This document shows positions 1-8,061 of a stretch of 64,000 nucleotides of DNA, piece by piece. The notes under the pieces are model-generated. The model was not told the DNA's origin and searched no databases. It was given only the letters and a program-made list of their open reading frames with translations. The first letter of the stretch is position 1, and each line of letters starts with the position of its first letter. The translations under genes and the position numbers were made by a program. Source of the stretch: Salinibacter grassmerensis (GTDB taxonomy: Bacteria > Bacteroidota > Rhodothermia > Rhodothermales > Salinibacteraceae); the NCBI RefSeq assembly GCF_947077765.1, contig NZ_CAMTTF010000002.1, positions 1 through 64,000 of the forward strand, read 5' to 3'.

Positions 1-228
1 GAGTCGATCTCCGGCGTGGCGGACAGCGTGTCGGACTCGACGAACCAGTTGGCAGAGATGGCCGACGACATGTCCCGCCAGGCCGAAGACCTGGGCGATC
101 TCATCGAGCAGTTCGATGTCTCGGCGGCCGGGAAGGGCGCCCGGGCGCGGCAGGGCGACGCGGCGCCGGAGCCGACCCCGAACGTGTCGGCGTCCGGCTC
201 CAACGGGGCGGCGGTAGGGGCCGCCTAG
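1..228 (+). CDS. Methyl-accepting chemotaxis protein, C-terminal end (5' truncated by window)
   Basis: The reading frame is open from the first base to a TAG at 226-228, so this is the last 75 residues of a longer protein. It begins ESISGVADSVSDSTNQLAEM, which matches the final helix of an MCP signalling coiled coil (compare the end of the complete chemoreceptor at 1074-3032). A disordered Ala/Pro/Ser tail follows. MCPs transmit ligand signals to CheA/CheW at the membrane. The short tail ends in GAAVGAA and has no NWETF-type CheR-binding pentapeptide. It lies directly upstream of another motility gene. Identity is inferred from the heptad helix and context only. Confidence 0.7.
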   Translation, partial: ESISGVADSVSDSTNQLAEMADDMSRQAEDLGDLIEQFDVSAAGKGARARQGDAAPEPTPNVSASGSNGAAVGAA

Positions 229-313
229 CCGCGGGGCACGCACGCTGTCTTTGGGAGCCATTCAACCCTGACGGTCATTCCCGAACGGTGGGAGAAAGAA
301 GAGGACTGGACAC

Positions 314-340
314 TTAAGGTCCGCTCCGGCGTGCCGATAA
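314..340 (+). promoter_or_regulatory. Sigma-28 (FliA)-type promoter
   Basis: TTAA at 314-317, a 15-bp spacer, then GCCGATAA at 333-340. The -10 element is a perfect match to the enterobacterial FliA consensus (TAAA-N15-GCCGATAA), the -35 matches 3 of 4, and the spacing is exact. Transcription should begin near 347. That makes the ATG at 382 the likely start of the downstream gene and excludes the in-frame GTG at 331 and ATG at 343. fliA itself lies at 16033-16779. Confidence 0.7.
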
Positions 341-381
341 TCATGGGTGCGCCGGATTTCTCTTTCCCGTCGTCTCGCATC

Positions 382-1026
382 ATGCAGCGCCCTGCTTCCG
401 ACATCTGGACGACCCTCCCAGTGGGATGGATTGCTGTGATCCTCTGGGCGGCGGCGGTCGGGAGCGGATTCGTGCTGTTGACGAGCTACCAGAACGCGCC
501 CGGGACGCCCGCCCAGCCCCCTTCCGAATGGCCGGCTGAGAGCCGCATCGAGCTGGCTGATCGAGGGGCGACGCTGCTCGTATTCGTCCATCCGCACTGT
601 CCGTGCACCGACGCGACGATGGAGGAGCTGGCGCGCCTCATGCGCCATGTGCGGGACACCGTGCGGGCTCATGCCGTCTTTTTGCGGCCGGAGCAGGTCG
701 AGCCGGGCTGGGTAACGACGTCCCTCTGGCGCCGGGCCGAGTCGGTAACCGGCGTTCGTCCGCGCCGGGACCCCGAAGGACGTGAGACCGACCGGTTTGG
801 GGTGGAGACGTCGGGCCAGGTGTTGCTCTACGGGCCCGATGGCGCGCTCCGGTTTCAGGGCGGCATCACGGCGGGCCGAGGACACGAAGGCGACAATGCG
901 GGACGTGCTGCCCTCCGGGCCCTCCTCACGGGCGACCGGCCGGCCGAGACCGAGACGTTTGTTTTCGGCTGTTCGATGCACGAAGACGGAACGACCGGAT
1001 GCATCGGAGGGGTGTGCCTCCGGTGA
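382..1026 (+). CDS. RedB-like membrane-anchored thioredoxin-fold protein
   Basis: A 214-residue protein with one N-terminal membrane anchor (about residues 10-32) followed by a domain facing outward. It carries a Cys pair in FVHPHCPCTDA, the segments LWRRAESVTGV and ETSGQVLLYGPDG, GGITAGRGHEGDN, and a late Cys in FGCSM. This combination recalls proteins annotated RedB, a family of uncertain function with a thioredoxin-like fold. The start at ATG 382 is chosen because the upstream candidates overlap the sigma-28 promoter at 314-340. A chemoreceptor begins 47 bp downstream and is probably co-transcribed. A redox or metal-linked role in motility or taxis is an inference from the promoter and neighbour, not from the family. 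Confidence 0.65.
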   Translation: MQRPASDIWTTLPVGWIAVILWAAAVGSGFVLLTSYQNAPGTPAQPPSEWPAESRIELADRGATLLVFVHPHCPCTDATMEELARLMRHVRDTVRAHAVFLRPEQVEPGWVTTSLWRRAESVTGVRPRRDPEGRETDRFGVETSGQVLLYGPDGALRFQGGITAGRGHEGDNAGRAALRALLTGDRPAETETFVFGCSMHEDGTTGCIGGVCLR

Positions 1027-1073
1027 GGATCCGTTCCGCCACCGTCTCATGAACGCGTAGCGCTCTATCTGCC

Positions 1074-3032
1074 ATGCCTGCCTCTACAACAGTATCTTCG
1101 GAAGCGCCCAATTCGCCGCCCAGCGACGCTGAGGCGTCGGCCGAGACGGTCGCGCCGGATGAGGTCCACCGTCGCTTCATGGACTACGTGACGGAAAACT
1201 ACCGCAACGTCGATTTCCGGTTCGCGGTGTTGATGACGGTGCAGTGGGCCGCGGCGATCGTTGCTGCTGTCCTCATCTCCCCGAACACATGGGCCGGGAC
1301 CGAGAGCACGATGCACGTGCACGTCTACGCGGCCATCCTGCTGGGGGGGCTCATCAGTGCCCCACCGGCCATCCTGGCGTGGGCGCGGCCGGGGACGACC
1401 CTCACCCGCCACCTCATTGCCGGGGCTCAGCTGCTGATGTCGGGGCTGCTCATTCACCTGTCGGGCGGACGCATTGAGACGCACTTTCACATTTTTGCGT
1501 CGCTGGCCTTCCTCTCGTTGTACCACGACTGGCGGGTGCTCTTTACCGGTGCGGCGGTGACGGGGGTGGATCACGTCGCCCGGGGCATCATCTGGCCGGA
1601 GTCGATCTACGGCGTGCTCACGGCCAGTCCGTGGCGCACCGTCGAGCATGTTGCCTGGGTCGTGTTTTCTGTTTCCTTCCTGGCCGTGGGGTGTGTACAG
1701 GCCGTGCGGATGTACCGCCGGCGGGCGAAGCAGGAGGCCGAGGCGGCACAGAAAAACGACCGGCTGGACGCCCTTCTCCAAGACGTCAAGGCGGCCAAGA
1801 CCGAGGCGGAGGAGAAGCGCGAACAGGCCGACCGGCTGGCCGACCAGTCGCGCGTCGTGCGGGACTACCTGGAGGGGGAGGTGGAGCGCATGCTCGGGGC
1901 GATGAATCGCCTGTCGGAGGGGGACCTGACGGTTGAGTTTGAGCCGAGCCGCGTTGAGGACACCCTCAACGAGGACCTCAGCGAAACGGAGGCCCTCGTG
2001 GACCGGCTCGGCGACGGGTTTAACCAGACGGTGGAGCAGATGCGTGAGACGCTCACGGAGGTCGATGCCGCCGTGAGTGAGACGGCCACGGCCACGCGGC
2101 AGGTCGGAGCGGTCACGGACCAGTTGGCCGACGGCGCCGATCGGCAGCACGCCCAGGCCGACGAGGCGGCCACCGCGGTGGAGGAGATGAGTCGGACCAT
2201 CTCGTCGAATGCCGGCAGCGCCACCCGGGCGGCCGAGGCGGCTCAGCAAAACGGGCAGCAGGCCGAGACCGGCGCGGAGGTGGTCGGGGAGGCCGTGGAG
2301 AAAATGCACGAGATTGCCGATACGGTCCAGGACTCGGCCCAGACGGTCAAGGAGTTGGGAGCGTCCAGCGAAGAGATTGAGGAGGCCGTGTCCATCATCA
2401 ACGACATCGCCGACCAGACGAACCTGCTGGCCCTCAACGCGGCCATCGAGGCGGCCCGGACCGGCGAAGAGGGACACGGCTTTGCGGTCGTGGCCGAGGA
2501 GGTCCGTGAACTGGCCGAGCGCACCGCCGAGGCGACCGACGACATTGCCGAGATGGTCGGTGAGATCCGCGACAAAGCGGACGAGGCGGTGTCGGCCATG
2601 CAGCAGGGAGAGGAGCAGGTGCAGGACGGCATGGCCCTCGCCGACGAAGCGGGGAAGGCTCTCGACAAGATCGTCGACGGGACGCAGGAGGCGGCCGACA
2701 CTGTCAGTGAGATTGCATCGGCCACCGAAGAGCAGTCGGCCACCAGCGAACAGATCGCGAAGAGCGTACAGGGAATTTCGGAGGTATCGAGGGAGGCGGT
2801 CACGGGCATCCAGCAGATTGCAGATACCGTGGAGGACATGGAGGCGCGGACCGACCGCCTCAGGCGACTGGTCGGCCACTTTGCGCTCGAAGAGGCGCAG
2901 GCAGCGGAGCAGCGTCCAGGGGCGGTAGCGGCCCCGGACGATGCTCCACGTGGCCCGTCGACGCAGTCGCTGGATCAGGCCGAGAACCTGCCGTCGGACC
3001 CGTCGGCACTGGGAGACGGAGCGCCCGACTAA
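1074..3032 (+). CDS. Methyl-accepting chemotaxis protein with histidine-rich multi-TM sensor region
   Basis: A 652-residue chemoreceptor. Residues about 40-215 form five or six hydrophobic segments with many histidines ([33 protein letters not shown]), in place of the usual periplasmic ligand domain. A HAMP-like helical linker follows, then a long MCP signalling coiled coil. The hairpin tip is near residues 450-490, with the canonical core [20 protein letters not shown] and [10 protein letters not shown]. The C-terminus is a disordered acidic/proline tail. It should signal to CheA/CheW at the inner membrane. The sensor region resembles uncharacterised membrane sensors on other MCPs, kinases and cyclases. 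The ligand is unknown; the histidines suggest metal or haem, as inference. It lies between the RedB-like gene and motA. Confidence 0.92.
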   Translation: MPASTTVSSEAPNSPPSDAEASAETVAPDEVHRRFMDYVTENYRNVDFRFAVLMTVQWAAAIVAAVLISPNTWAGTESTMHVHVYAAILLGGLISAPPAILAWARPGTTLTRHLIAGAQLLMSGLLIHLSGGRIETHFHIFASLAFLSLYHDWRVLFTGAAVTGVDHVARGIIWPESIYGVLTASPWRTVEHVAWVVFSVSFLAVGCVQAVRMYRRRAKQEAEAAQKNDRLDALLQDVKAAKTEAEEKREQADRLADQSRVVRDYLEGEVERMLGAMNRLSEGDLTVEFEPSRVEDTLNEDLSETEALVDRLGDGFNQTVEQMRETLTEVDAAVSETATATRQVGAVTDQLADGADRQHAQADEAATAVEEMSRTISSNAGSATRAAEAAQQNGQQAETGAEVVGEAVEKMHEIADTVQDSAQTVKELGASSEEIEEAVSIINDIADQTNLLALNAAIEAARTGEEGHGFAVVAEEVRELAERTAEATDDIAEMVGEIRDKADEAVSAMQQGEEQVQDGMALADEAGKALDKIVDGTQEAADTVSEIASATEEQSATSEQIAKSVQGISEVSREAVTGIQQIADTVEDMEARTDRLRRLVGHFALEEAQAAEQRPGAVAAPDDAPRGPSTQSLDQAENLPSDPSALGDGAPD

Positions 3033-3146
3033 GGAGACTCGCACGCGGGGAGAGAGACAGAGCGGAAGTCGTGTGGGCGGCACGATTTTCCGTGGTGGCG
3101 CCCTGGGTTTTTTCCGGGCCGTCGTGTTTTCACCTTGTTATCCTGA

Positions 3147-3980
3147 ATGGACGTAACCATGAGGAAATCGACCTCGATTGGCCTGATCAGTGGCTTTGCC
3201 CTCATCACCGGGGCCATCCTGCTGGGCAACACGTGGGGGAAGTTTTTCGACCCGGCCTCGCTGCTGATGGTGGTTGGGGGCACGGCGGCGGCCGTGGTGG
3301 TTAATTACTCCTTCGAGGACCTGAAGCGCGTGATCGAGATGACGCAGGACATCTTCACGTTCGACCCTCCATCGTTCCAGAGTCGCCTCGACCAGATTAC
3401 CAACATGGCCCGCACCGCCCGCCGGGAAGGGGTGCTTGCCCTCGACCGACACATCGACGACGTCGACGATGACCTTCTGCAGTTTGGGCTCGAAATGGCC
3501 GTCGACGGGATGGGGGAGGACGAGATTGCCGAGATGCTCGACCAGCGGATCGCGGAGATGAAGAGCAAGCGCCAAGTCGTGGCGGACTTCTTTACCCAGG
3601 CGGGGACCTACGCCCCGGCGTTCGGCATGATTGGCACCCTCATCGGGCTCATTCAGATGCTGAACAACCTCAGCGACCCGAGCAAGATCGGTGCGGGCAT
3701 GGCGACGGCCCTGGTGACCACCTTCTACGGGGCGCTGCTGGCCAACTTGGCGTTTCTCCCGCTGGGCGACCGGGCGCGAAAGCAGAACGAGCTCCGGGGA
3801 AAGGCCCGCTATATTACACGGGAGGGTATCCTCGCCATCGCCCGGGGGGACAGCCCGCGCATGATTGAGCAACGCCTCGGCTTCCTCGCAGAAGGAGAGG
3901 GGGAAGAAGAGCCGGAGGCTGCGGGGGCGGAGTCGACGGAAGACGCCACCGACGCCCAGCCCGCTACGGCCGCGGCATAG
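3147..3980 (+). CDS. motA: Flagellar motor stator protein MotA
   Basis: A 277-residue inner-membrane stator subunit that, with MotB, conducts ions to drive flagellar rotation. An N-terminal TM pair is visible (GLISGFALITGAILLG; ASLLMVVGGTAAAVVVN), then a cytoplasmic domain, then the conserved PAFGMIGTLIGLI segment (about residue 155) and the last TM. The charged C-terminal tail ends in Ala/Thr-rich acidic sequence. The start could also be ATG 3159 (MRKSTS). It is followed at 25 bp by motB. Whether H+ or Na+ is used cannot be read off directly; a halophile could use Na+. Confidence 0.93.
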   Translation: MDVTMRKSTSIGLISGFALITGAILLGNTWGKFFDPASLLMVVGGTAAAVVVNYSFEDLKRVIEMTQDIFTFDPPSFQSRLDQITNMARTARREGVLALDRHIDDVDDDLLQFGLEMAVDGMGEDEIAEMLDQRIAEMKSKRQVVADFFTQAGTYAPAFGMIGTLIGLIQMLNNLSDPSKIGAGMATALVTTFYGALLANLAFLPLGDRARKQNELRGKARYITREGILAIARGDSPRMIEQRLGFLAEGEGEEEPEAAGAESTEDATDAQPATAAA

Positions 3981-4004
3981 TCCCATCACTTGTTCTACAC
4001 CCTT

Positions 4005-4775
4005 ATGAGCAGCAACCAAGTGGGTCCCGATGCCGACGAGGACGACGGCGACGACATGCCGACGGCGCCGTTCTGGATGACGACCTACGGCGACATCATG
4101 ACGCTGCTCGTCACCTTCTTCGTCCTCCTGATTTCCATGTCGGAGATTCGGATGAAGAAGTTCCGGGACGCGATCAGCAACTTTCAGCGGCAGCCCGGCA
4201 TGTTTTCCGGGAGCAAGTCCGTCGTGCCCGCCGACTACTCGTCGGGCTCCAGTCAGTCTCGGGCGCGAAAGCGGGCCGAGCAGTACGAGGAGTTCCTCAA
4301 AAGGATTGAGGAGCGCGGGCTCGGCGACAAGATCCAGGCGGACCTGAAGAAGGAGGGCATCCACGTTGTCATCGCCGACTCGTTGATGTTTCGCACCGGA
4401 CAGGCACGTCTCCTCGAGCCTTCTCAGACAGTGTTGCGCGAGCTGGCGAATCTGCTCAGCCGGGACGTCGGGTCGGTGGTCGTAGAGGGGCATACTGACA
4501 ACCGCCCAATCGAGACCCGAAGATTCCCGTCGAACTGGGAGCTGTCGACCGCCCGGGCCGCGTCGTCGGTACGCTTTCTGCAGAATACGGCCCCTGAGTA
4601 CGACTCCTCGCGCTTCAAGGCCGTGGGGCACGCCTCCACGGATCCGCGTGCCTCCAACAAGACGGACGAAGGGCGGGCCCGAAATCGTCGTGTAGAAATT
4701 ATGTTCAACTGGCGCTCATGGAACAACAACAAGACGACATCGACCCGTCCGGAGTCGACGGCGACGGGGCCGTGA
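4005..4775 (+). CDS. motB: Flagellar motor stator protein MotB
   Basis: A 256-residue protein with an acidic cytoplasmic N-terminus and a single TM containing the ion-carrying aspartate (TYGD at residue 30, then IMTLLVTFFVLL). A plug/linker region follows, then a C-terminal OmpA-like peptidoglycan-binding domain with VVEGHTDNRPI, NWELSTARA and ARNRRVEIMF. It anchors the stator to the cell wall. ATG 4005 is preferred over an upstream TTG at 3990. The 3' end overlaps the start region of fliL. Confidence 0.93.
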   Translation: MSSNQVGPDADEDDGDDMPTAPFWMTTYGDIMTLLVTFFVLLISMSEIRMKKFRDAISNFQRQPGMFSGSKSVVPADYSSGSSQSRARKRAEQYEEFLKRIEERGLGDKIQADLKKEGIHVVIADSLMFRTGQARLLEPSQTVLRELANLLSRDVGSVVVEGHTDNRPIETRRFPSNWELSTARAASSVRFLQNTAPEYDSSRFKAVGHASTDPRASNKTDEGRARNRRVEIMFNWRSWNNNKTTSTRPESTATGP

Positions 4776-5329
4776 CGGAGAGTGAAGAGCCGCTCGTCAA
4801 ACGGCATTTTCTCCTGCTTCTATCCCTGGCGCTTGGCGTGGCGGGCGTGGCCGGGGTAGGGGTGACGTACGCGCAGTACGACCGGGTCGGAGAGACGATT
4901 CAGTCGATCCCGTACGTCGGGCAGATTGCCCAGAATCCCGGGAAGGTCCCGTATGCCAATCAGATTGCGGGGATGATTCCCTTTGTGGGGGGCGGCGACT
5001 CCGGTGAGGATGGCGAGTCCAACAAGGTCGGCTCTCTGTCGAAGATGGAGGGGCTCGTGGTCAATCCCGCAGGCTCCCGGGGCAACCGGTATCTGGCCGT
5101 CAGTGTCGCCTTCGAGATGGGGGCGCCCACGGTGAAGAAGGAGATGAAGAAAAAGAAGGTCATCGTCAAAGACGCCGTGCTGCGGCTCCTGTCGGAGCAG
5201 ACGGTCGAAGAACTCTCCAATCCCAACCGACGCGACAGCCTGAAAGCATCCCTGCGCAACGAGGCGAACGGAATCCTCAGCAAGGGAGAGGTGGATCGGC
5301 TATACTTTACGGAATTCGTTTTGCAGTGA
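4718..5329 (+). CDS. fliL: FliL-like flagellar basal body protein
   Basis: A 203-residue single-pass membrane protein (TM about residues 29-50: FLLLLSLALGVAGVAGVG). Its C-terminal domain has the FliL pattern: LVVNPAGSRGNRYLAVSVAFEM, then LRLLSEQTVEEL, then ILSKGEVDRLYFTEFVLQ at the end. FliL associates with the stator and helps torque under load. Two starts are possible. ATG 4718 overlaps motB by 58 bp. GTG 4772 forms a GTGA overlap with the motB stop at 4773-4775, the usual translational coupling arrangement. The linker after the TM is longer than usual. Confidence 0.85.
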   Translation: MEQQQDDIDPSGVDGDGAVTESEEPLVKRHFLLLLSLALGVAGVAGVGVTYAQYDRVGETIQSIPYVGQIAQNPGKVPYANQIAGMIPFVGGGDSGEDGESNKVGSLSKMEGLVVNPAGSRGNRYLAVSVAFEMGAPTVKKEMKKKKVIVKDAVLRLLSEQTVEELSNPNRRDSLKASLRNEANGILSKGEVDRLYFTEFVLQ

Positions 5330-5388
5330 CCAGGACCCGTGGGCGCGGGGACGTTCACTGATCTTCTCGACGGCATCGCAGCACTGGC

Positions 5389-6507
5389 ATGTCGAAGCCC
5401 CTTAGTCAGGAGGAAATTGACGTCCTTCTCGGCGACGCCGAGGCGGAAGAACAGGACGAGCCTACCGGAAAAGCAGGCGACGAGCCAGACGCGCAGGCGG
5501 AGAAGGAAGCGCAGGCCCAGCCGTACAATTTCAAGCGGCCGCGCCTGTTCTCGCAGACACAGAAGCGCATCCTGAACCAGGTGCACGAGTCGTTCGCCCG
5601 CGACCTCTCGGTGTACCTGTCCGCCCAGCTCCGCACCATCGTCGACATTTCGCTGACGGCCGTCGACCAGGTGCTCTACTCGGAGTTCGTGATGTCGAGT
5701 GCTCCGCCCTCGGCCCTGTACGTTCTGCACGAGAACGAGCTCGAATACCGGTCGATTTTCGAAATCGACCCGCGGCTGGTGGTGTACACCATCGAAAAGC
5801 TCATGGGGGGCGACGGGCACCTAATGGACGATTCCCGCGAGGTGTCTCCGATCGAGCAGCGTATCATGAGCCGGGTGATGAAGCGGGCATACCGGAAGCT
5901 GGAAGAATCCTGGGAAAAGGCCTACGAGCTGTCGGTCGAGGAGGTCGCGTTCGAGTCGAACGCCGAATTTGTGCAGATCATCCCGGCGGCCGAGCCGGCG
6001 CTCGTGGCCTCGTTCGACGTGCGCGTCTACGACGAGCCGTCGTTTATCAACATCTGCTACCCGTACCTCATGCTGGAGCAGATGCTGGGGCGCGCCGGCA
6101 TGGAGCAGTGGATTTCCAGCTCCACGACGGCTGTCGAGCCTGAGGTGCGGGACCGGTACGAGGACACCCTGCGAGAGACGGAGGTGAACCTGAGTGCCGA
6201 GCTGGGGCGCACCGTCCTGCCCGTGACCGAGCTGGCCCAGCTGCAGGAGGGCGACGTCATTCCCCTCGACCGCGAGACCGACGATCCCATTAAGGTATTT
6301 GTGAACGGCGAGCAGAAGTTTGAGGCCGTGCCGGGCCGTTCGGGACGGCAGCGTGCCCTACGGATTACGGCGGCGGAATCCCCTGAGAACGTCGAGTTCG
6401 ATTCTCTGACCCCTTCCCCTGATCATGAACCAGAACACGCTCGAGACGCACATACAAACGGCACTAACGGCGCTGGAAGCACTGCTGGAGCAGCTGAGCG
6501 GGAATGA
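5389..6507 (+). CDS. fliM: Flagellar motor switch protein FliM
   Basis: A 372-residue C-ring protein. The N-terminus MSKPLSQEEIDVLLG is the CheY-P-binding peptide typical of FliM. The middle CheC-like domain holds FKRPRLFSQTQ, QVHESFARDLS and a MGGDG loop in place of the usual GGxG motif. The C-terminal SpoA domain includes LGRTVLPVTELAQLQEGDVIPLDR. An acidic linker typical of this genome follows the N-terminal peptide, and there is a disordered C-terminal tail. It sets the direction of rotation. The end overlaps fliN by 83 bp. Confidence 0.95.
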   Translation: MSKPLSQEEIDVLLGDAEAEEQDEPTGKAGDEPDAQAEKEAQAQPYNFKRPRLFSQTQKRILNQVHESFARDLSVYLSAQLRTIVDISLTAVDQVLYSEFVMSSAPPSALYVLHENELEYRSIFEIDPRLVVYTIEKLMGGDGHLMDDSREVSPIEQRIMSRVMKRAYRKLEESWEKAYELSVEEVAFESNAEFVQIIPAAEPALVASFDVRVYDEPSFINICYPYLMLEQMLGRAGMEQWISSSTTAVEPEVRDRYEDTLRETEVNLSAELGRTVLPVTELAQLQEGDVIPLDRETDDPIKVFVNGEQKFEAVPGRSGRQRALRITAAESPENVEFDSLTPSPDHEPEHARDAHTNGTNGAGSTAGAAERE

Positions 6508-7360
6508 AATCCCGCTCAACACGTCGGCCCCGAAGAATATCGCCGACCGGTCGCCCACGGAGGCGCTCCAGAACGACTTGGAGGAGCGCTTCGTCCTGCA
6601 CGCCGCCGACAAGGACACGATTGTGGCCCTGGACCCGGACTGGGTCCCCCTCTTCTCGGAGGCCATGTTCGGGGAAGAGATGGAACCCAATGCGGACGGG
6701 GCCCTCGACCTCATGCAGGAGATTTCTTCTCAGGGCTTCGGAACCGTACAGAGCACCCTCTCGGAGAAGGGCCTGACCCTCCCCGAGGTGCAGTTCGACA
6801 CGGCCGCTCCGGGCCAGGCGCCTCCGTCCCCCGGCGGGGCCTCGTGGCTCGTGCCGTTCAAGGCGCAGGGGGGCGGGGGTGAACTGGACGGGCTTGTGCT
6901 CCTGCCGGACGGCGGCGAGGAGGCGTCGGACGAGTCGACCCAGACGGAGAGCGCTTCCCAGCAGGCTTCCACGGGGTCTGCTCAGCCGTCGGGCGCGTCG
7001 GGCGGCGGTGCACCGTCGTCGTCGGAGTCAGAAAGCGTCGAGGTGTCGCCCGCCGCCTTCAGCGAGCTGGGCGACGAGGAAATCAGCGGAGACGGGGGCT
7101 CGGGCACCTTCAAGCTGCTGGCGGACGTGGACCTGGAGGTGCGGGTGGAACTGGGCCGCCGCGAGTTGCCCCTCGCGGACGTGCTGAAGCTCACGACGGG
7201 GAGCGTGGTCGAACTGGAGAAAATGGTCGGGGAGCCGCTGTCGGTGTACGCCAACGGGCGCCTGATTGCCGAGGGGGAGGCCGTAGTGATTGACGAGCAG
7301 TTTGGGGTGCGTATCACAAATCTCGCCTCGGAAGGACATCGCGAGAAGGCATTTTTCTAA
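6425..7360 (+). CDS. fliN: FliN/FliY-type motor switch protein with long N-terminal domain
   Basis: A 311-residue protein whose C-terminal 80 residues are a clear FliN SpoA domain: LLADVDLEVRVELGRRELPL, DVLKLTTGSVVELEKMVGEPL, VYANGRLIAEGEAVVID, FGVRITN. The N-terminal about 140 residues contain LMQEISSQGFGTVQSTLSEKG. This recalls the CheC/FliY phosphatase fold, but the catalytic ExxN reads EISS, so phosphatase activity is doubtful. The two parts are joined by a Ser/Gln/acidic linker. It completes the C-ring with FliM. Starting at ATG 6425 is needed to include the N-terminal domain, so the long overlap with fliM appears genuine. Confidence 0.9.
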   Translation: MNQNTLETHIQTALTALEALLEQLSGNEIPLNTSAPKNIADRSPTEALQNDLEERFVLHAADKDTIVALDPDWVPLFSEAMFGEEMEPNADGALDLMQEISSQGFGTVQSTLSEKGLTLPEVQFDTAAPGQAPPSPGGASWLVPFKAQGGGGELDGLVLLPDGGEEASDESTQTESASQQASTGSAQPSGASGGGAPSSSESESVEVSPAAFSELGDEEISGDGGSGTFKLLADVDLEVRVELGRRELPLADVLKLTTGSVVELEKMVGEPLSVYANGRLIAEGEAVVIDEQFGVRITNLASEGHREKAFF

Positions 7361-7488
7361 CCCGGAACGGGACCCACGACGGGAGAGCCCCGGAGGATTT
7401 TCCGGCTGGCATCGTTTTCGCAAAACAAGAGAGCGAATATTGCGCCCTCTTGTTCTGCCGCTCTCATCCGTGTTGCCGTCTGCCGACC

Positions 7489-8061
7489 ATGGTCCCCTCC
7501 GCCCCAGACTCGCCCGGAGTATCCACACGTCGCCTGGCCTGGTATGCGCTGTACGCGCTGGGGGCGCTGGTGGCCCTCTGGGTGCTGGTGCAGGCCGCCG
7601 CGCTGGTCCCGCCCGCCGAGGGGGCCGAGTCCGCCGACGGGGCCGAACGGGAGGCTCCCGCCTCTCCGTCCGTATCGTCGGACGCCGGTGTCGATCTCTT
7701 CACCTGGGGCAACCTGTCGGCCCTTCTGGTGCTCGTGGGGGGCGGAGGATACGCGCTCTACGTGCGCCGCCGTGTCTCGTCCGAGGAGGGCTCCGTCGCC
7801 CTCCGCCCAATCGGGCAGCTGGCCCTCGGGCAGTCGCAGCACCTCCGCCTTGTTGCGTGTGGGGACGAGGTGCTCCTGGTAGGGGCGACCGAAGAGACGG
7901 TCGAGCTCCTGAAGACATATCCCCGCGAGGCGTTTGACGAGTCGATTCTCGACGCGGCGGAGGGCGACGAGGCCCCGCCGGGCGGAAGCGGGCCCTCGCC
8001 CCAGTCGGCACACTTCGCCGACGTGCTGAAGCAGTTCGCCCGCCAAAACTCCCTGTCGTGA
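7489..8061 (+). CDS. fliO: FliO-like flagellar export assembly protein
   Basis: A 190-residue small membrane protein between fliN and fliP, the expected position of fliO. There are two hydrophobic segments (about residues 14-34 and 69-90, the second being LSALLVLVGGGGYALYV). The cytoplasmic domain has the FliO-like pattern RPIGQLALGQSQHLRLVACGDEVLLVGATEETVELL. FliO assists FliP/FliR assembly in the export gate. ATG 7489 is preferred over a TTG at 7450. Its last four bases overlap the GTG of fliP (GTGA), implying coupling. Confidence 0.8.
   Translation: MVPSAPDSPGVSTRRLAWYALYALGALVALWVLVQAAALVPPAEGAESADGAEREAPASPSVSSDAGVDLFTWGNLSALLVLVGGGGYALYVRRRVSSEEGSVALRPIGQLALGQSQHLRLVACGDEVLLVGATEETVELLKTYPREAFDESILDAAEGDEAPPGGSGPSPQSAHFADVLKQFARQNSLS

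Noticed and set aside
331-381. Earlier starts (GTG 331, ATG 343) for the RedB-like gene
   Set aside because: They lie in or before the predicted transcript start of the sigma-28 promoter; ATG 382 also gives the better membrane anchor.
1065-3083. A 670-codon open frame antisense to the chemoreceptor
   Set aside because: It is a by-product of GC-rich codon bias: no domain is recognisable, and the + strand protein is unmistakable.
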